Source: Leptolyngbyaceae cyanobacterium
Lineage (GTDB): Bacteria > Cyanobacteriota > Cyanobacteriia > Cyanobacteriales > Aerosakkonemataceae
Assembly: GCA_036703985.1 (NCBI GenBank)
Contig: DATNQN010000002.1
Location: 1 to 64,000, forward strand
DNA: 64,000 bases
Reading direction: 5' to 3'
The position numbers and the translations under genes are program-made. Positions 63,967-64,000 of this stretch are shown in pieces (positions within the stretch are counted from its first letter, which is position 1; every line of letters starts with the position of its first letter). Under the pieces are notes generated by a model. It was given only the letters and a program-made list of their open reading frames with translations, did no database searches and had not been told where the DNA came from.

Positions 63967-64000
63967 ATGACTGGAAAGAAACGCACTTTAATTTGTACTT
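63967..64000 (+). CDS. Possible 5' end of a further gene (cut by window edge)
   Basis: ATG 63967 opens a frame M-T-G-K-K-R-T-L-I-C-T that runs off the window. Only 11 codons are visible, too few to assign a product. Confidence 0.3.
   Translation, partial: MTGKKRTLICT

Overview
The window is chromosomal DNA from a cyanobacterium. The evidence is a complete kaiABC clock cluster, a phycobiliprotein lyase, magnesium chelatase ChlI, a cyanobacteriochrome kinase, many HIP1 octamers (GCGATCGC), and spacers built from short heptamer-like repeats. The moderate GC content, the heavy load of signalling genes and intergenic repeats, and a full-length KaiA (the common heterocystous Nostoc/Anabaena type is N-terminally shortened) suggest a large-genome filamentous, non-heterocystous form of the Oscillatoria/Phormidium kind. 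That taxonomic placement is inference.

Layout. 0.3-4.3 kb: glyQ, a DUF4079 membrane protein, comEC and tRNA-Ser(CGA), followed by a small MITE-like element. 4.7-7.8 kb: a PAS/GAF histidine kinase whose first GAF domain has both cysteine motifs of a DXCF-type cyanobacteriochrome. 8-9.5 kb: a HEAT-repeat protein and the bilin lyase CpcS. 10.8-15.4 kb: a four-gene GldA/GldF/GldG-like ABC export cluster with a DUF4340 protein. 15.5-22.5 kb: a large hybrid kinase with a pseudo-receiver, divergent from kaiA-kaiB-kaiC. 22.7-29.8 kb: tRNA-Arg(CCG), a divergent pair of degenerate metallohydrolases (site-2-protease-like and metallo-beta-lactamase-like), and a calcium-type P-type ATPase tightly coupled to an atypical MetK. 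30-36 kb: a second MITE-like element, a truncated gene, a membrane protein, dapB, small conserved genes, a Ser/Thr kinase and a DUF4349 lipoprotein. 36-46.5 kb: a secreted pentapeptide protein, a CHASE2 Ser/Thr kinase, chlI, a class I aldolase, an M48 lipoprotein-like protease and an aspartate aminotransferase. 46.5-51.8 kb: an accessory block (Uma2 nuclease, a two-frame STAND NTPase with pentapeptide repeats, a broken nucleotidyltransferase, a ParE/Phd toxin-antitoxin pair). 52-60 kb: a cupin, a sugar acetyltransferase, a CPA1 antiporter, and an MBOAT/DUF1574 pair probably acting in polysaccharide acetylation. 60.4-63.8 kb: a small membrane protein and ppc.

Most notable. At 47.5-50.1 kb an adaptor-like ORF ends exactly at a dnaX-type A-AAA-AAG slippery heptamer. 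A STAND NTPase continues in the -1 frame with no ATG, GTG or TTG start ahead of its conserved N-terminus. This is either a programmed frameshift giving an 865-residue fusion or a recent one-base loss. Other strong signals are the cyanobacteriochrome, the MetK paralog with changed active-site residues, three metallohydrolase domains that have lost metal ligands, and several families of palindromic and heptameric intergenic repeats.
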